The position numbers and the translations under genes were made by a program. From Flavobacterium cerinum (GTDB lineage Bacteria; Bacteroidota; Bacteroidia; Flavobacteriales; Flavobacteriaceae), in the NCBI RefSeq assembly GCF_024496085.1, contig NZ_CP101751.1:372001-436000 (forward strand): a stretch of DNA of 64,000 nucleotides, read 5' to 3'. Positions 43,281 through 53,670 of the stretch are shown piece by piece. A model generated the notes under the pieces. That model saw only the letters and a list, made by a program, of their open reading frames with translations, did no database searches and was not told the origin of the DNA. The first letter of the stretch is position 1. Each line of letters begins with the position of its first letter.

Positions 43281-46190
43281 TTATCCTACTAAATTGATAA
43301 TCTTACCAGGTACGATTACTACTTTTTTCGGTGCATTTCCGTTTAGCTGTGCTTTGGTTCGCTCGTCATCCAAGATAATTTTTTCAATTTCTTCAGCGGT
43401 AAGATCCATAGGCAACTCAATTTTAAAACGCATCTTTCCGTTAAACGAAACCGGATATTCCTTACTGCTTTCCACTAAATGCTTAGCATCGAAAACCGGG
43501 AACGGTACTTGCGAAATCGAGCCTTCATTTCCTAACGCCTGCCACAATTCTTCTGCAATGTGTGGTGCATAAGGCGAAATCAAAATCGCTAACGGTTCTA
43601 AAATTGCTTTTTCATTGCATTTTAGTGCCGATAATTCGTTTACCGCAATCATAAATCCGGATACAGAGGTATTAAATGAGAAGTTCTCAATATCTTCCTG
43701 TACTTTTTTAATCGTTTTATGTAGCGTCTTTAACGCATCCTTGCCTGGTTCGTTATGGGTTACAATCAAACCGTTGTCATCGAAATACAAACGCCATAGT
43801 TTTTTCAGGAATCCGGAAACTCCGGTAATTCCGGCTGTATTCCACGGTTTAGCCTGTTCTAACGGACCTAAGAACATTTCGTACAAACGTAGCGTATCCG
43901 CTCCGTATTGCTCGCAAATATCATCAGGGTTTACTACATTATATTTCGACTTGGACATTTTTTCTACTTCACGCCCTACAATGTATTTATCATTTTCATT
44001 TGTTATAAAAATCGCTTCTTTATAATCCTGATATAAAGCATGGTTTTTAAACGCTTCTACATCCAATTCATCTGAAGCATTTACCAGATTTACATCGGCA
44101 TGGATTTTTAATACAGGAACAAAGTCTGCGTGATTTTGCGTAGTTACATATTTATTTTGCGCACTATCAAATACAACACAAACACCTAACTGATCACCTT
44201 GTTCAATCAATAGATTTTTAGATGCAAACAATACCGTAGATCCGATTGTAAATCGGTATACAAAGGCACTAGTTCCTAAAATCATCCCTTGATTGATCAA
44301 CTTTTTAAACGGCTCTTCCGTCGGTGCCAGATTTTTATCTTTTAAGAATTTATTCCAGAATCGGGAATATAACAAGTGTCCGGTAGCATGTTCGTTTCCA
44401 CCGATATACAAGTCAACATTTTCCCAATATTGCAATGCTTCTTTTGAGGCGAATGCTTCTGTATTATGTGCATCCATATAACGCATCCAATACCAGGAGC
44501 TTCCTGCCCAACCCGGCATTGTGTTTAATTCCAACGGGAACACCGTTACATGATTAATTTTATCATTATCAACCACCTTATGATTTACCGTATCCCAGGC
44601 CCAAACCGTTGCATTTCCTAACGGCGGTTGCCCGTCTTCCGTTGGCAGGTATTTTTCTACCTCCGGTAAAATGATCGGCAAATGTTCTGTTTCGATCATC
44701 TTCGGTAAACCATTCACATAATATACCGGGAACGGTTCTCCCCAATAACGTTGTCTGGAAAAAACGGCATCCCGCAAACGGTAATTCGTTTTTCCTTTCC
44801 CTTGTCCCAATTGTTCCAAAGCTTCAATCGCCTTTTGGGTTGCTTTTTTATAATTTAATCCGTTCAGAAAATCCGAATCGGCTATAATTGTATTTTCTTT
44901 ATCCGAATAAGCTGTTTCCGAAATATCCACGCCTTCGAAAATATTTTTAATCGGAATATTAAAATGATTGGCAAAAGCATAATCTCTTTCATCACCGCAA
45001 GGCACCGCCATTACCGCTCCTGTTCCATATCCGGCCAATACATAATCACCAATCCAAACCGGAATCGGTTCTTTTGTAAACGGATGCTCGGCATACGCTC
45101 CGGTAAATACTCCGGAAATGGTTTTTACATCGGCCATACGATCTCTTTCGCTACGTTTTGCCGTTGCTTCAACATACGTATCAACTGCTTGTTTTTGTTC
45201 CGGCGTTGTAATTTTAGCTACTAAATCGTGTTCCGGTGCTAATGTCATAAAAGTTACACCAAAAATGGTATCAGGACGCGTTGTAAACACTTCGATTGTT
45301 TCTTCATGGCCTTTCAGATTAAAAGTCACAGCTGCTCCAACCGATTTCCCGATCCAGTTTCGCTGACTTTCCTTGATACTTTCGCTCCAGTCGATTGTTT
45401 CCAATCCTTGTAACAATCTTTCAGCATACGCAGAAATACGCATACTCCATTGTGTCATCTTTTTACGGATCACCGGGTGACCTCCGCGTTCGGATACCCC
45501 ATTTATAATTTCGTCGTTAGCCAATACCGTTCCTAAAGCCGGACACCAGTTTACTTCTGTTTCCGCCAGATAGGTCAAACGATATTGCAACATGATTTTT
45601 TCTTTCTCTTCAGCAGTAAAAGCATTCCATTCTGCTGCCGTAAATGATACAATAGCATCATCGCAAACTGCATTTACTTTTGCGTTACCTTCTTTTTCAA
45701 AAAGAGCTGTTAGCGTACTGATATCTTCCGCCTTATCGCTATCGTTATTATACCATGAATTAAACAACTGGATAAAGATCCATTGTGTCCACTTATAATA
45801 TTCCGGATTGGAAGTACGTACTTCACGGCTCCAGTCGAACGAAAAACCGATTTTATCCAATTGTTCGCGATAACGGGCAATGTTTTCTTTGGTTGTTTTT
45901 TCAGGATGTTGTCCGGTCTGAATAGCATATTGCTCAGCCGGTAATCCGAAACTGTCATATCCTTGCGGATGTAACACATTGAATCCTGTGTGGCGTTTGT
46001 ATCTTGCATAGATATCGGAAGCGATATATCCGAGCGGATGACCAACATGCAGTCCGGCACCTGATGGGTACGGAAACATATCTAATACAAAATACTTAGG
46101 CTTAGCTGAATTGTTTTCTGCTTTAAAGGTCTGGTTCTCGGACCAGTACTTTTGCCATTTGGCTTCAATTACGTTTGGATTGTACTTCAT
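43281..46190 (-). CDS. leuS: Leucyl-tRNA synthetase
   Basis: The 969-residue class I synthetase has PYPSGAGLHVGHPLG with HIGH-equivalent HVGH at 48-51, an editing (CP1) domain with TTRPDTIFGVTFM, and KMSKS in EVEKMSKSKYN. The length exceeds the usual 860 or so because of an insertion around residues 640-730, a feature of Bacteroidota LeuRS. It charges tRNA-Leu in the cytosol and edits mischarged isoleucine-type residues. Confidence 0.97.
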   Translation of the reverse strand: MKYNPNVIEAKWQKYWSENQTFKAENNSAKPKYFVLDMFPYPSGAGLHVGHPLGYIASDIYARYKRHTGFNVLHPQGYDSFGLPAEQYAIQTGQHPEKTTKENIARYREQLDKIGFSFDWSREVRTSNPEYYKWTQWIFIQLFNSWYNNDSDKAEDISTLTALFEKEGNAKVNAVCDDAIVSFTAAEWNAFTAEEKEKIMLQYRLTYLAETEVNWCPALGTVLANDEIINGVSERGGHPVIRKKMTQWSMRISAYAERLLQGLETIDWSESIKESQRNWIGKSVGAAVTFNLKGHEETIEVFTTRPDTIFGVTFMTLAPEHDLVAKITTPEQKQAVDTYVEATAKRSERDRMADVKTISGVFTGAYAEHPFTKEPIPVWIGDYVLAGYGTGAVMAVPCGDERDYAFANHFNIPIKNIFEGVDISETAYSDKENTIIADSDFLNGLNYKKATQKAIEALEQLGQGKGKTNYRLRDAVFSRQRYWGEPFPVYYVNGLPKMIETEHLPIILPEVEKYLPTEDGQPPLGNATVWAWDTVNHKVVDNDKINHVTVFPLELNTMPGWAGSSWYWMRYMDAHNTEAFASKEALQYWENVDLYIGGNEHATGHLLYSRFWNKFLKDKNLAPTEEPFKKLINQGMILGTSAFVYRFTIGSTVLFASKNLLIEQGDQLGVCVVFDSAQNKYVTTQNHADFVPVLKIHADVNLVNASDELDVEAFKNHALYQDYKEAIFITNENDKYIVGREVEKMSKSKYNVVNPDDICEQYGADTLRLYEMFLGPLEQAKPWNTAGITGVSGFLKKLWRLYFDDNGLIVTHNEPGKDALKTLHKTIKKVQEDIENFSFNTSVSGFMIAVNELSALKCNEKAILEPLAILISPYAPHIAEELWQALGNEGSISQVPFPVFDAKHLVESSKEYPVSFNGKMRFKIELPMDLTAEEIEKIILDDERTKAQLNGNAPKKVVIVPGKIINLVG

Positions 46191-46276
46191 TACTCTGAAT
46201 TGCTATAATACCGGGAATCCCCCCGGCCATGTTATTCTTCTATTCCCCGAATTCCAGGCTTTGGTTTTCAGGCAGG

Positions 46277-46284
46277 CAAATTTA
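46277..46284 (-). promoter_or_regulatory. -7 promoter element of leuS
   Basis: The minus strand reads TAAATTTG, 86 bases upstream of the leuS ATG, leaving a leader of about 80 bases. Confidence 0.45.
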
Positions 46285-46373
46285 CACTATATTTATAAGA
46301 AAGTTAAAACTTTGAACGTTATAAACCTCAAAAACAATTTTCTTTCTTATTTTTACGGCTTAAAACAGATTCT

Positions 46374-47249
46374 ATGGCTACATCTTTTGAAAAGTATCAA
46401 AAACGCAGACTTATTTCTTCCTATTTTTCGGTTATTCTAAGTATTTTCCTTGTGTTATTCCTTTTAGGTGCATTGGGGCTTTTTGTTATTAATTCAGAAA
46501 AGATTTCCAACGATTTTAAAGAGAATATTCCTATGTCCGTTTATTTTAACAACGAGGCAAACGATAGTATTTTAAAAGCGTTCGGTACCCAATTAACGAC
46601 CTCAAATTATGTAAAAGATCAATCTTTTGTTTCGAAAGACGATGCGGCCAAAAAACACAAAGACATTATCGGCGAGGATTTTATGGAGTTTTTAGGGTTT
46701 AACCCGCTACAAAACTCGTATGACATTCACTTAAAAGGAAATTATGTAGTTTCTGACAGTATTAAAGAAATTGAAGGTGAGATCCGTAAAAATCCAATGG
46801 TAACGGAAGTCATTTACGACAAACAATTGGTTGACCTTGTAAATGAAAACGTAAAAAAGATCACTTTTTGGATTTTAATTGTCAGCGGTGTATTGGCTTT
46901 TGTGGCGATGCTGCTTATCAATAGTTCATTGCGATTATCCATCCACTCCAATCGTTTTATCATTAAAACAATGCAAATGGTTGGTGCTACTAAATCCTTT
47001 ATTCGAAAACCGTTTATCTGGAGAAGTATTAAATTGGGATTAATCGGTTCCGGATTGGCTATTGCCGCTTTAATCGGACTTGTTTTTTATGTTGACGGAC
47101 AATTCCCAAGTCTGGGTATCGCTACTGATTATCTTTCCACAGGAATTGTTTTGGCCGGCGTTCTGGTTGTCGGTATTATCATTACCTGGATCAGCACTTT
47201 CTTCGCTACACAACGCTTTTTAAATTTAAGAACCGACGATTTATATTAA
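46374..47249 (+). CDS. ftsX: Cell division protein FtsX
   Basis: The 291-residue protein has the FtsX layout: a cytoplasmic N-terminus, one membrane helix (about 20-42), a periplasmic domain of about 120 residues, and three more helices from about 165. The motif IHSNRFIIKTMQMVGATKSFIRKPF lies between the second and third helices (about 190-214). With FtsE it forms an ABC-type complex that activates cell-wall hydrolases at division. FtsE is not encoded nearby. It is first of four same-strand genes with DUF3098, uppP and truB. Confidence 0.92.
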   Translation: MATSFEKYQKRRLISSYFSVILSIFLVLFLLGALGLFVINSEKISNDFKENIPMSVYFNNEANDSILKAFGTQLTTSNYVKDQSFVSKDDAAKKHKDIIGEDFMEFLGFNPLQNSYDIHLKGNYVVSDSIKEIEGEIRKNPMVTEVIYDKQLVDLVNENVKKITFWILIVSGVLAFVAMLLINSSLRLSIHSNRFIIKTMQMVGATKSFIRKPFIWRSIKLGLIGSGLAIAALIGLVFYVDGQFPSLGIATDYLSTGIVLAGVLVVGIIITWISTFFATQRFLNLRTDDLY

Positions 47250-47271
47250 GAGTCATCAATTGTATACAATA

Positions 47272-47529
47272 ATGGAAAACGAAAACAAGCACAAGCACGA
47301 CTTTCTTTTTGAAGGTCTTAATTATAAAATCCTTTTTATCGGTCTTGCCGTAATTGGTTTAGGTTTTATCCTGATGTCCGGCGGAGGTAGTAATGACCCG
47401 AACGTTTTCAGTACGGATATTTTTGATTTCAGACGAATCAAATTGGCTCCGACAGTTGTACTGATCGGTTTCGGAATTACCATTTATGCAATAATAAAAA
47501 ACCCTAAAAAGGATACTTACAAGAATTAA
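47272..47529 (+). CDS. DUF3098 small membrane protein
   Basis: The 85-residue protein has two membrane helices (about 20-38 and 58-76) and the DUF3098 sequence FILMSGGGSNDPNVFSTDIF. The ATG at 47272 is preferred over a TTG four codons upstream. It lies between ftsX and uppP, directly adjoining the latter (stop followed immediately by the next ATG). Function is unknown; co-localisation hints at a cell-envelope role. Confidence 0.85.
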   Translation: MENENKHKHDFLFEGLNYKILFIGLAVIGLGFILMSGGGSNDPNVFSTDIFDFRRIKLAPTVVLIGFGITIYAIIKNPKKDTYKN

Positions 47530-48348
47530 ATGGATTTATTACAAGCGCTTATTATTGCCATAATTGAAGGCCTGACTGAGTATTTACCGATTTCTTCCAC
47601 CGCACATATGGGCTTTACTGCCGCTTTATTGGGAATGGAAGAAACCGAATTTTTAAAAATGTTCCAGGTTTCCATTCAATTTGGCGCCATATTATCCATT
47701 GTGGTTTTATACTGGAGAAAGTTTTTCGACTTCTCTAATTTCAATTTTTATTTCAAACTGGCTTTTGCAGTAATTCCTGCATTAGTTTTAGGTTATCTTT
47801 TCGATGACAAAATCGAAGCTGTATTAGGCAATCAAATTGCCATATCATCTGTTTTGGTTTTAGGCGGTGTTGTCTTATTATTTATAGACAAGCGCTTTAA
47901 AGATCCTAAAATTCACGATGAAAAAGAGATAACTTTTAAGAAAGCAATTACTATCGGTTTTTGGCAATGTTTAGCAATGATGCCGGGAACTTCACGATCA
48001 GCTGCATCTATAATCGGCGGTATGACACAAGGTTTAAGCCGAAAAGCAGCCGCTGAGTTTTCTTTTTTCCTTGCCGTACCGACTATGCTGGCCGTTACCG
48101 TATATTCCATCTTTGTAAAAACATGGGGAAAAGGAACACCGACAGAAATGAAAGGTTACGAAATGATCTTACAGGATCAAGATCACATTATACTATTCCT
48201 TATTGGTAATATTGTTGCTTTTATTGTTGCATTAGTCGCCGTAAAAACGTTTATCAGCGTCCTGACCAAATATGGTTTTAAATTTTGGGGCTGGTACCGG
48301 ATTATCATCGGAATCGGTTTATTAATTTATTTTTATTCTGCTAAATAA
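47530..48348 (+). CDS. uppP: Undecaprenyl-diphosphate phosphatase
   Basis: The 272-residue BacA-type membrane protein has catalytic motifs EGLTEYLPISSTAHM (13-27) and MPGTSRSAASIIGG (151-164) and about eight hydrophobic helices. It dephosphorylates undecaprenyl pyrophosphate to recycle the lipid carrier for peptidoglycan synthesis; loss gives bacitracin sensitivity. It is translationally coupled to the genes on both sides: zero gap upstream and one-base overlap with truB. Confidence 0.95.
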   Translation: MDLLQALIIAIIEGLTEYLPISSTAHMGFTAALLGMEETEFLKMFQVSIQFGAILSIVVLYWRKFFDFSNFNFYFKLAFAVIPALVLGYLFDDKIEAVLGNQIAISSVLVLGGVVLLFIDKRFKDPKIHDEKEITFKKAITIGFWQCLAMMPGTSRSAASIIGGMTQGLSRKAAAEFSFFLAVPTMLAVTVYSIFVKTWGKGTPTEMKGYEMILQDQDHIILFLIGNIVAFIVALVAVKTFISVLTKYGFKFWGWYRIIIGIGLLIYFYSAK

Positions 48349-49052
48349 TGGAGTCCTTAACCGCTGAACAATTTCAGGAAGGCCAGGTACTTCTAATTGA
48401 CAAACCGCTAAACTGGTCATCATTCCAGGCTGTAAACAAGATCAAATGGTCACTTAAAAAACACCTGGACTTAAAAAAAATTAAGGTCGGACATGCCGGA
48501 ACATTGGATCCGTTAGCAACCGGCCTGTTGATTGTCTGCACCGGAAAATTCACCAAGCGTATTCCGGAATTGCAGGGCATGATTAAAGAATACACCGGAA
48601 CTTTTCATATTGGCGCTACTACTCCGTCCTATGATTTGGAAACCGAAATTGACGCAACTTTTCCAACGGAACATATTACCGAAGAATTGCTATATGAGAC
48701 GATAGCCCAATTTTTAGGCGAAATCGATCAAAAACCACCGGTATTCTCAGCGATTAAAAAAGACGGAAAACGTTTATATGAACATGCGCGAAAAGGAGAA
48801 GAAGTTGAAATCGCCGCCCGTAAAACCGTTATTCATGAATTTGAAATCACCCGTATCGCATTACCGGAAGTGGATTTCAGAGTCGTTTGCAGCAAAGGAA
48901 CTTATATTCGTTCGCTGGCTTACGATTATGGTTTAGCTTTACAGTCCGGAGCACATTTAACCGCATTGCGACGCACTAAGATCGGAGACTATTCTGTTGA
49001 CAATGCCATGCCGGTTACCGATTTTGAAGCATCTGTCACACCACAATCTTAA
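48348..49052 (+). CDS. truB: tRNA pseudouridine(55) synthase
   Basis: The 234-residue protein has catalytic aspartate D54 in GHAGTLDPLATGLL, then KTPPV-like QKPPVFSAIKKDGKRLYE and CSKGTYIRSLA. It forms pseudouridine 55 in the T loop of tRNAs. It is last of the ftsX-DUF3098-uppP-truB operon. The C-terminal PUA-like extension is short, as in other Bacteroidota. Confidence 0.96.
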   Translation: MESLTAEQFQEGQVLLIDKPLNWSSFQAVNKIKWSLKKHLDLKKIKVGHAGTLDPLATGLLIVCTGKFTKRIPELQGMIKEYTGTFHIGATTPSYDLETEIDATFPTEHITEELLYETIAQFLGEIDQKPPVFSAIKKDGKRLYEHARKGEEVEIAARKTVIHEFEITRIALPEVDFRVVCSKGTYIRSLAYDYGLALQSGAHLTALRRTKIGDYSVDNAMPVTDFEASVTPQS

Positions 49053-49056
49053 AATA

Positions 49057-49084
49057 AAAAAGGTACTCAATGAGTACCTTTTTC
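49057..49084. terminator. Bidirectional terminator between truB and the thioredoxin-like gene
   Basis: A stem GGTACTCA / TGAGTACC with flanking A and T runs lies between convergent genes. Confidence 0.88.
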
Positions 49085-49086
49085 AA

Positions 49087-49689
49087 TTATTTCAAGCCTT
49101 GCATCAACTCCAGTAATTCTTGTTGCGTCGACAATCCTTTATCTTTTAAATACCATTTTTGCAAATCCGTTTTAGCTGTCTCATCAATTACGCCATGTTT
49201 CGCTTTATAATCGATGATTAATTGTTTAGCTTCGGCCGGACGTGGTCCCCAATCCCCTAAAACATCATTTGTTGCAGCATCAAGCACGATTAATTTCGGT
49301 ATTGATCTTCCGCCGTTTGTCAGGAAACGATCCATCAACACTTCATTTTCATCCCTAAACACGATTTTCATATCAATATTCGGTGCCGACACTTCCATCT
49401 TATGCAATATCGGTAAAATTTGAGCTGCATCACCACACCATCCTTCCGAAAGAACTAACCAGATGTATTTTTTTTCAATATGCTTTAATCCGTCATTAAT
49501 AACATCCGGAACGGCTATTGTTTTATCAAGACGATTCATACGAACCTCATTCAATTCACTGTAATGCAACAAATCGTCCGACTGTTCATTTCCGGTTGAC
49601 TTTCCTTCTTTCAACAATTTCGTCACCAATTCTCTATACTCCTGATACGAATAACTTCTTTTCAGGCTGTCTTCAATATATGTCTCCAT
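49087..49689 (-). CDS. Thioredoxin-like protein lacking the second active-site cysteine
   Basis: The 200-residue protein has a thioredoxin fold in its second half. The active-site motif reads W84-C85-G-D-A88, so only the first cysteine of CxxC remains, and the cis-proline region is SIPKLIVLD. There is no signal peptide, so it should be cytosolic. With a single cysteine it cannot act as a classical dithiol reductase. A monothiol, peroxide-sensing or bacillithiol/glutathione-linked role is possible but unproven. It has its own promoter. Confidence 0.8.
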   Translation of the reverse strand: METYIEDSLKRSYSYQEYRELVTKLLKEGKSTGNEQSDDLLHYSELNEVRMNRLDKTIAVPDVINDGLKHIEKKYIWLVLSEGWCGDAAQILPILHKMEVSAPNIDMKIVFRDENEVLMDRFLTNGGRSIPKLIVLDAATNDVLGDWGPRPAEAKQLIIDYKAKHGVIDETAKTDLQKWYLKDKGLSTQQELLELMQGLK

Positions 49690-49710
49690 TTTATTGTTTA
49701 TTATGCCCTA

Positions 49711-49718
49711 CAAAGGTA
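49711..49718 (-). promoter_or_regulatory. -7 promoter element of the thioredoxin-like gene
   Basis: The minus strand reads TACCTTTG, 21 bases upstream of the ATG. Confidence 0.55.
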
Positions 49719-49798
49719 GCGCAAATGGCCTCATTAAAAAGTAACAAAAGTAACAATCGAATGGACAAAAAGTGTAACTTTATCTTTTTACAACAGAG

Positions 49799-50578
49799 AT
49801 GGATTTACAAACTAAATCAATTGGTCTGATCCTTTCCGGTGGCGGTACCAAAGGATTAGCCCATGCCGGCGCGCTTAAATTTTTAGAAGAAATAAACATC
49901 CGCCCGATTCAGATAGCCGGAACCAGCGCCGGATCAATCATCGGAGCTTTATACGCCTGGGGCAAGTCACCCGAGCAGATTCTGGAATTCTTTAAGTCAA
50001 TTTATTTTTTCCATTGGAAACATTTTACGCTAAAAAAAGCCGGACTGATCGATTCAGAGTCGTTTAAAAAATATTTTTCCTCCATTTTTGAAGAAGCCAC
50101 TTTAGCCGATTTAAAAGTCCAAACGCATATCACTGCAACGGATATGGTTAAAGGGAAACTAAAAATTTTCAGTCCCGATACCAAAATTGTGGATGCGATT
50201 CTGGCTTCCTCCTCTTTCCCCGGTGTAATGTCACCTTATGAAATCAAAGGAAGTATTTACAGTGACGGCGGAATTCTGAATCATTTCCCGACAGATATCC
50301 TGCAAGGTCGTTGTGATACCCTTATCGGTGTTTATGTAAGTCCGATCCAAAAAATTGAAGCTAAAGACTTATCCTCAATAAAAGCAGTAACCACAAGGGC
50401 TTTCGATTTACTTTCCGCTAATTCCAATATGCAGAAATTCAACAACTGTGATTGGGTTATCGAGCCGGAGGAACTGAGTATTTTCAGTACGTTTGAAACC
50501 AATAAAAACCGGATGGAAACCATTTTTAATATCGGATATGAAGCTGCAAAAAAATCGTATCTTGAATTAAAATTGTAA
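49799..50578 (+). CDS. Patatin-like phospholipase
   Basis: The 259-residue protein has an oxyanion-hole GGGTKGLAHAG (14-24), a nucleophile elbow GTSAGS with S43, and a catalytic-dyad aspartate D156 in SDGGILNHFP. These define a patatin-like lipid acyl hydrolase. It has no signal peptide, so it is probably cytoplasmic or peripheral at the inner membrane. The lipid substrate is unknown. Confidence 0.9.
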   Translation: MDLQTKSIGLILSGGGTKGLAHAGALKFLEEINIRPIQIAGTSAGSIIGALYAWGKSPEQILEFFKSIYFFHWKHFTLKKAGLIDSESFKKYFSSIFEEATLADLKVQTHITATDMVKGKLKIFSPDTKIVDAILASSSFPGVMSPYEIKGSIYSDGGILNHFPTDILQGRCDTLIGVYVSPIQKIEAKDLSSIKAVTTRAFDLLSANSNMQKFNNCDWVIEPEELSIFSTFETNKNRMETIFNIGYEAAKKSYLELKL

Positions 50579-50658
50579 GACAACCCTGTTTTTATTTCAC
50601 GCTCTCCGCTTGTTAAAGAAATATTTACGGAGTTCGTTTTAAAAAAACAGATAATAAC

Positions 50659-50666
50659 TATATTTG
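50659..50666 (+). promoter_or_regulatory. -7 promoter element of pyrH-frr
   Basis: TATATTTG is a perfect TAnnTTTG 21 bases before the pyrH ATG. Confidence 0.55.
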
Positions 50667-50687
50667 CACCACTAAACAAAACTTGCA

Positions 50688-51395
50688 ATGAAATACAAAA
50701 GAATCCTTTTGAAATTAAGTGGTGAAGCTTTAATGGGTGAGCGACAATATGGTATTGATCCGAAAAGATTAGCTGAATATGCGACTGAAATCAAACAAAT
50801 CCATGATAAAGGTGTTGAAATCGCTATTGTTATCGGAGGCGGAAACATTTTTAGAGGTGTAGCCGGAGCCAGTAACGGAATGGATAGAGTTCAGGGGGAT
50901 TATATGGGAATGTTAGCTACTGTAATTAACGGAATGGCTTTACAAGGTGCTTTGGAAGAAGCCGGAATGCAAACCCGTTTACAAACAGCGTTAAAGATCG
51001 AGGCTATCGCTGAACCTTATATTAAAAGAAGAGCTGTACGTCATCTTGAAAAAGGAAGAATTGTTATCTTCGGAGCCGGAACCGGTAATCCTTATTTCAC
51101 AACCGATACTGCCGCAGTTTTAAGAGGTGTTGAAATTAATGCTGATGTTATCCTGAAAGGAACACGCGTAGACGGAGTATATACTGCCGATCCGGAAAAA
51201 GATGCAAATGCCGTGAAATTCGACAATATCACGTTTGATGATGTATTGAAAAAAGGTCTAAATGTAATGGACACAACTGCCTTTACATTAAGTCAGGAAA
51301 ACGAATTGCCTATTATCGTTTTCGACATGAATAAAGAAGGTAATTTATTAAAAGTTTGTGAAGGAGAAACAGTTGGTACAACTGTAAATATTTAA
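50688..51395 (+). CDS. pyrH: UMP kinase
   Basis: The 235-residue amino-acid-kinase-fold enzyme has N-terminal [20 protein letters not shown], and [15 protein letters not shown] with a C-terminal [14 protein letters not shown]. It phosphorylates UMP to UDP as a hexamer. It is followed 24 bases later by frr, the common bacterial pairing. Confidence 0.97.
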   Translation: MKYKRILLKLSGEALMGERQYGIDPKRLAEYATEIKQIHDKGVEIAIVIGGGNIFRGVAGASNGMDRVQGDYMGMLATVINGMALQGALEEAGMQTRLQTALKIEAIAEPYIKRRAVRHLEKGRIVIFGAGTGNPYFTTDTAAVLRGVEINADVILKGTRVDGVYTADPEKDANAVKFDNITFDDVLKKGLNVMDTTAFTLSQENELPIIVFDMNKEGNLLKVCEGETVGTTVNI

Positions 51396-51419
51396 TTTTG
51401 AATTATAAAAATTAGTATC

Positions 51420-51983
51420 ATGACGGAAGAAATTAATTTTGTTTTAGATAGTACAAAAGAATCCATGAACGATTCTTTAGCTCACCTGGAAAAATCATTC
51501 CTGAACATTCGTGCCGGGAAAGCTTCTCCTCAAATGCTGGGTAGTGTTTTTGTAGACTATTACGGTTCGCAGACACCCCTTTCTCAGGTGGCCAACGTAA
51601 ATACGCCGGATGCGCGTACGATTACTGTTACGCCATGGGAAAAAGCCATGTTACAACCTATCGAAAAAGCCATTATGATTGCCAATCTTGGTTTTAATCC
51701 GATGAATAACGGAGACAATATCATTATTAGTGTTCCGCCATTAACCGAAGAGCGTCGTCGTGACTTAGTAAAACAAGCCAAATCGGAAGCGGAAGATGCT
51801 AAAATCAGCATCCGTAATGCCAGAAAAGAGGCAAATACCGAAATTAAAAAATTAGAAAAAGACGGAACTTCAGAAGACATTTGTAAAAGCGCTGAAGAAG
51901 ACGTTCAGAAATTAACGGATATTTACATTAAAAAAATTGATGAGGCTTTGGTAACAAAAGAAGCCGAAATCATGAAAGTATAA
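51420..51983 (+). CDS. frr: Ribosome recycling factor
   Basis: The 187-residue protein has RRF signatures FLNIRAGKASPQML, VNTPDARTITVTPWE and PPLTEERRRDLVKQAK. It separates ribosomal subunits after termination together with EF-G. It is co-transcribed with pyrH and followed by a terminator. Confidence 0.97.
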   Translation: MTEEINFVLDSTKESMNDSLAHLEKSFLNIRAGKASPQMLGSVFVDYYGSQTPLSQVANVNTPDARTITVTPWEKAMLQPIEKAIMIANLGFNPMNNGDNIIISVPPLTEERRRDLVKQAKSEAEDAKISIRNARKEANTEIKKLEKDGTSEDICKSAEEDVQKLTDIYIKKIDEALVTKEAEIMKV

Positions 51984-51986
51984 GTA

Positions 51987-52013
51987 AAAGATCCGCTCAA
52001 CAGCGGATTTTTT
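51987..52013 (+). terminator. Terminator of pyrH-frr
   Basis: ATCCGCT-caac-AGCGGAT is followed by a T run, four bases after the frr stop. Confidence 0.85.
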
Positions 52014-52086
52014 ATTGATACATCTTTTATAGTCTGCTCTGGTTTTAAATTCAATTAAGAAGCTATCTTTTTGACAGGCTTTTTAT

Positions 52087-52094
52087 TACCTTTG
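52087..52094 (+). promoter_or_regulatory. -7 promoter element of asnS
   Basis: TACCTTTG is a perfect TAnnTTTG. A TTTTTGACA lies upstream at 52068-52076 but closer than the usual -33 spacing. It leaves a leader of about 45 bases before asnS. Confidence 0.55.
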
Positions 52095-52143
52095 CGGGCA
52101 CTATAATTTTTTTTCAACTAAAATCAATATAAAAATCACTACA

Positions 52144-53577
52144 ATGAAGCACACTAAAGTTAAAGACCTGCTAAACGGTACGAAGACATTACATGAAGTA
52201 AAAGCAAAAGGTTGGGTTAGAACATTTAGAAATAATCAGTTTATCGCGTTAAATGACGGTTCTACGATAAATAATATTCAGTGCGTTGTTGATTTTGAAA
52301 ATACTCCGGATGAAATCCTAAAAAGAATCACTACCGGTGCAGCCGTTAGTATTACCGGAACTTTAGTAGAAAGTCAGGGTGCCGGACAATCTGTAGAAAT
52401 CCAGGTGACCAAATTGGAAATCCTAGGTGATTCCGATCCGGAAAAATATCCGATGCAACCTAAGAAACACTCATTGGAATTTTTACGTGAAAATGCCCAT
52501 TTACGCATCCGTACAAATGCTTTCGGAGCCATCATGCGAGTACGTTCTACCTTGTCATTTGCCGTACATCAATATTTTCAGGAAAAAGGGTTTTTCTATG
52601 TAAACACGCCTATTATTACCGGATCTGATGCGGAAGGTGCGGGAGAAATGTTCCGCGTAACAGCACTTCCTTTTGACGGTACGCCAAGAACGGAAGACGG
52701 AAAAGTAAACTTTAAAGAAGATTTCTTCGGCAAAGAAACCAACTTAACCGTTTCCGGTCAGCTGGAAGGAGAAACGTATGCAATGGCTTTAGGTCAGATT
52801 TATACATTCGGCCCTACATTCAGAGCTGAAAATTCGAATACATCACGTCACTTAGCTGAATTCTGGATGATCGAGCCTGAAGTTGCTTTTAACAACCTGG
52901 CGGACAACATGGATCTAGCGGAAGATTTTATCAAATATGTTATTAAATATACTGTTGATAAATGTGGTGATGACTTAAAATTCCTGGAGCAACGCTTACT
53001 GGATGAAGAGAAATCAAAACCACAGGCGGAAAGAAGTGAAATGGCGCTATTGGAAAAATTAAGCTTTGTAATGGACAATAACTTCAAACGTGTAAGCTAT
53101 ACGGAAGCAATTGACATTTTAAAAAGCTCAAAACCGAATAAAAACAAAAAATTCAACTATATCATCGACGAATGGGGTGCTGACTTACAAAGTGAGCACG
53201 AGCGTTACCTTGTTGAAAAGCACTTTAAATGCCCGGTAATTCTATTTGATTATCCGGCTAAAATCAAGGCTTTCTACATGCGTTTAAATGAAGACGGAAA
53301 AACGGTACGCGCCATGGACATTCTTTTTCCAGGTATCGGAGAGATTGTCGGAGGTTCACAAAGAGAAGAGCGTTTGGACGTATTGTTACAAAAAATCGCA
53401 GACCTTGGAATCGATGAAAAAGAACTATGGTGGTATCTGGATACCCGTCGTTTCGGAACAGCTGTTCACAGTGGTTTCGGACTTGGTTTTGAAAGACTGG
53501 TATTATTTGTGACCGGAATGTCAAACATCCGTGACGTAATTCCGTTCCCGAGAACACCGCAAAACGCTGAATTTTAA
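52144..53577 (+). CDS. asnS: Asparaginyl-tRNA synthetase
   Basis: The 477-residue class IIb synthetase has an N-terminal OB anticodon-binding domain (about 15-110), motif 2 [25 protein letters not shown] region (about 218-240) and motif 3 [12 protein letters not shown] near the C-terminus. The AEFWMIEPE and [14 protein letters not shown] sequences distinguish AsnRS from AspRS. It charges tRNA-Asn directly. Confidence 0.96.
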   Translation: MKHTKVKDLLNGTKTLHEVKAKGWVRTFRNNQFIALNDGSTINNIQCVVDFENTPDEILKRITTGAAVSITGTLVESQGAGQSVEIQVTKLEILGDSDPEKYPMQPKKHSLEFLRENAHLRIRTNAFGAIMRVRSTLSFAVHQYFQEKGFFYVNTPIITGSDAEGAGEMFRVTALPFDGTPRTEDGKVNFKEDFFGKETNLTVSGQLEGETYAMALGQIYTFGPTFRAENSNTSRHLAEFWMIEPEVAFNNLADNMDLAEDFIKYVIKYTVDKCGDDLKFLEQRLLDEEKSKPQAERSEMALLEKLSFVMDNNFKRVSYTEAIDILKSSKPNKNKKFNYIIDEWGADLQSEHERYLVEKHFKCPVILFDYPAKIKAFYMRLNEDGKTVRAMDILFPGIGEIVGGSQREERLDVLLQKIADLGIDEKELWWYLDTRRFGTAVHSGFGLGFERLVLFVTGMSNIRDVIPFPRTPQNAEF

Positions 53578-53670
53578 TACTGAATATTTTTAATAATCAG
53601 GCTGCTTTAACCTGCTGATGAAAATGTGTTAATTTTCACACTCTGTTACAGTACCAGCCAAAGAAATAGT

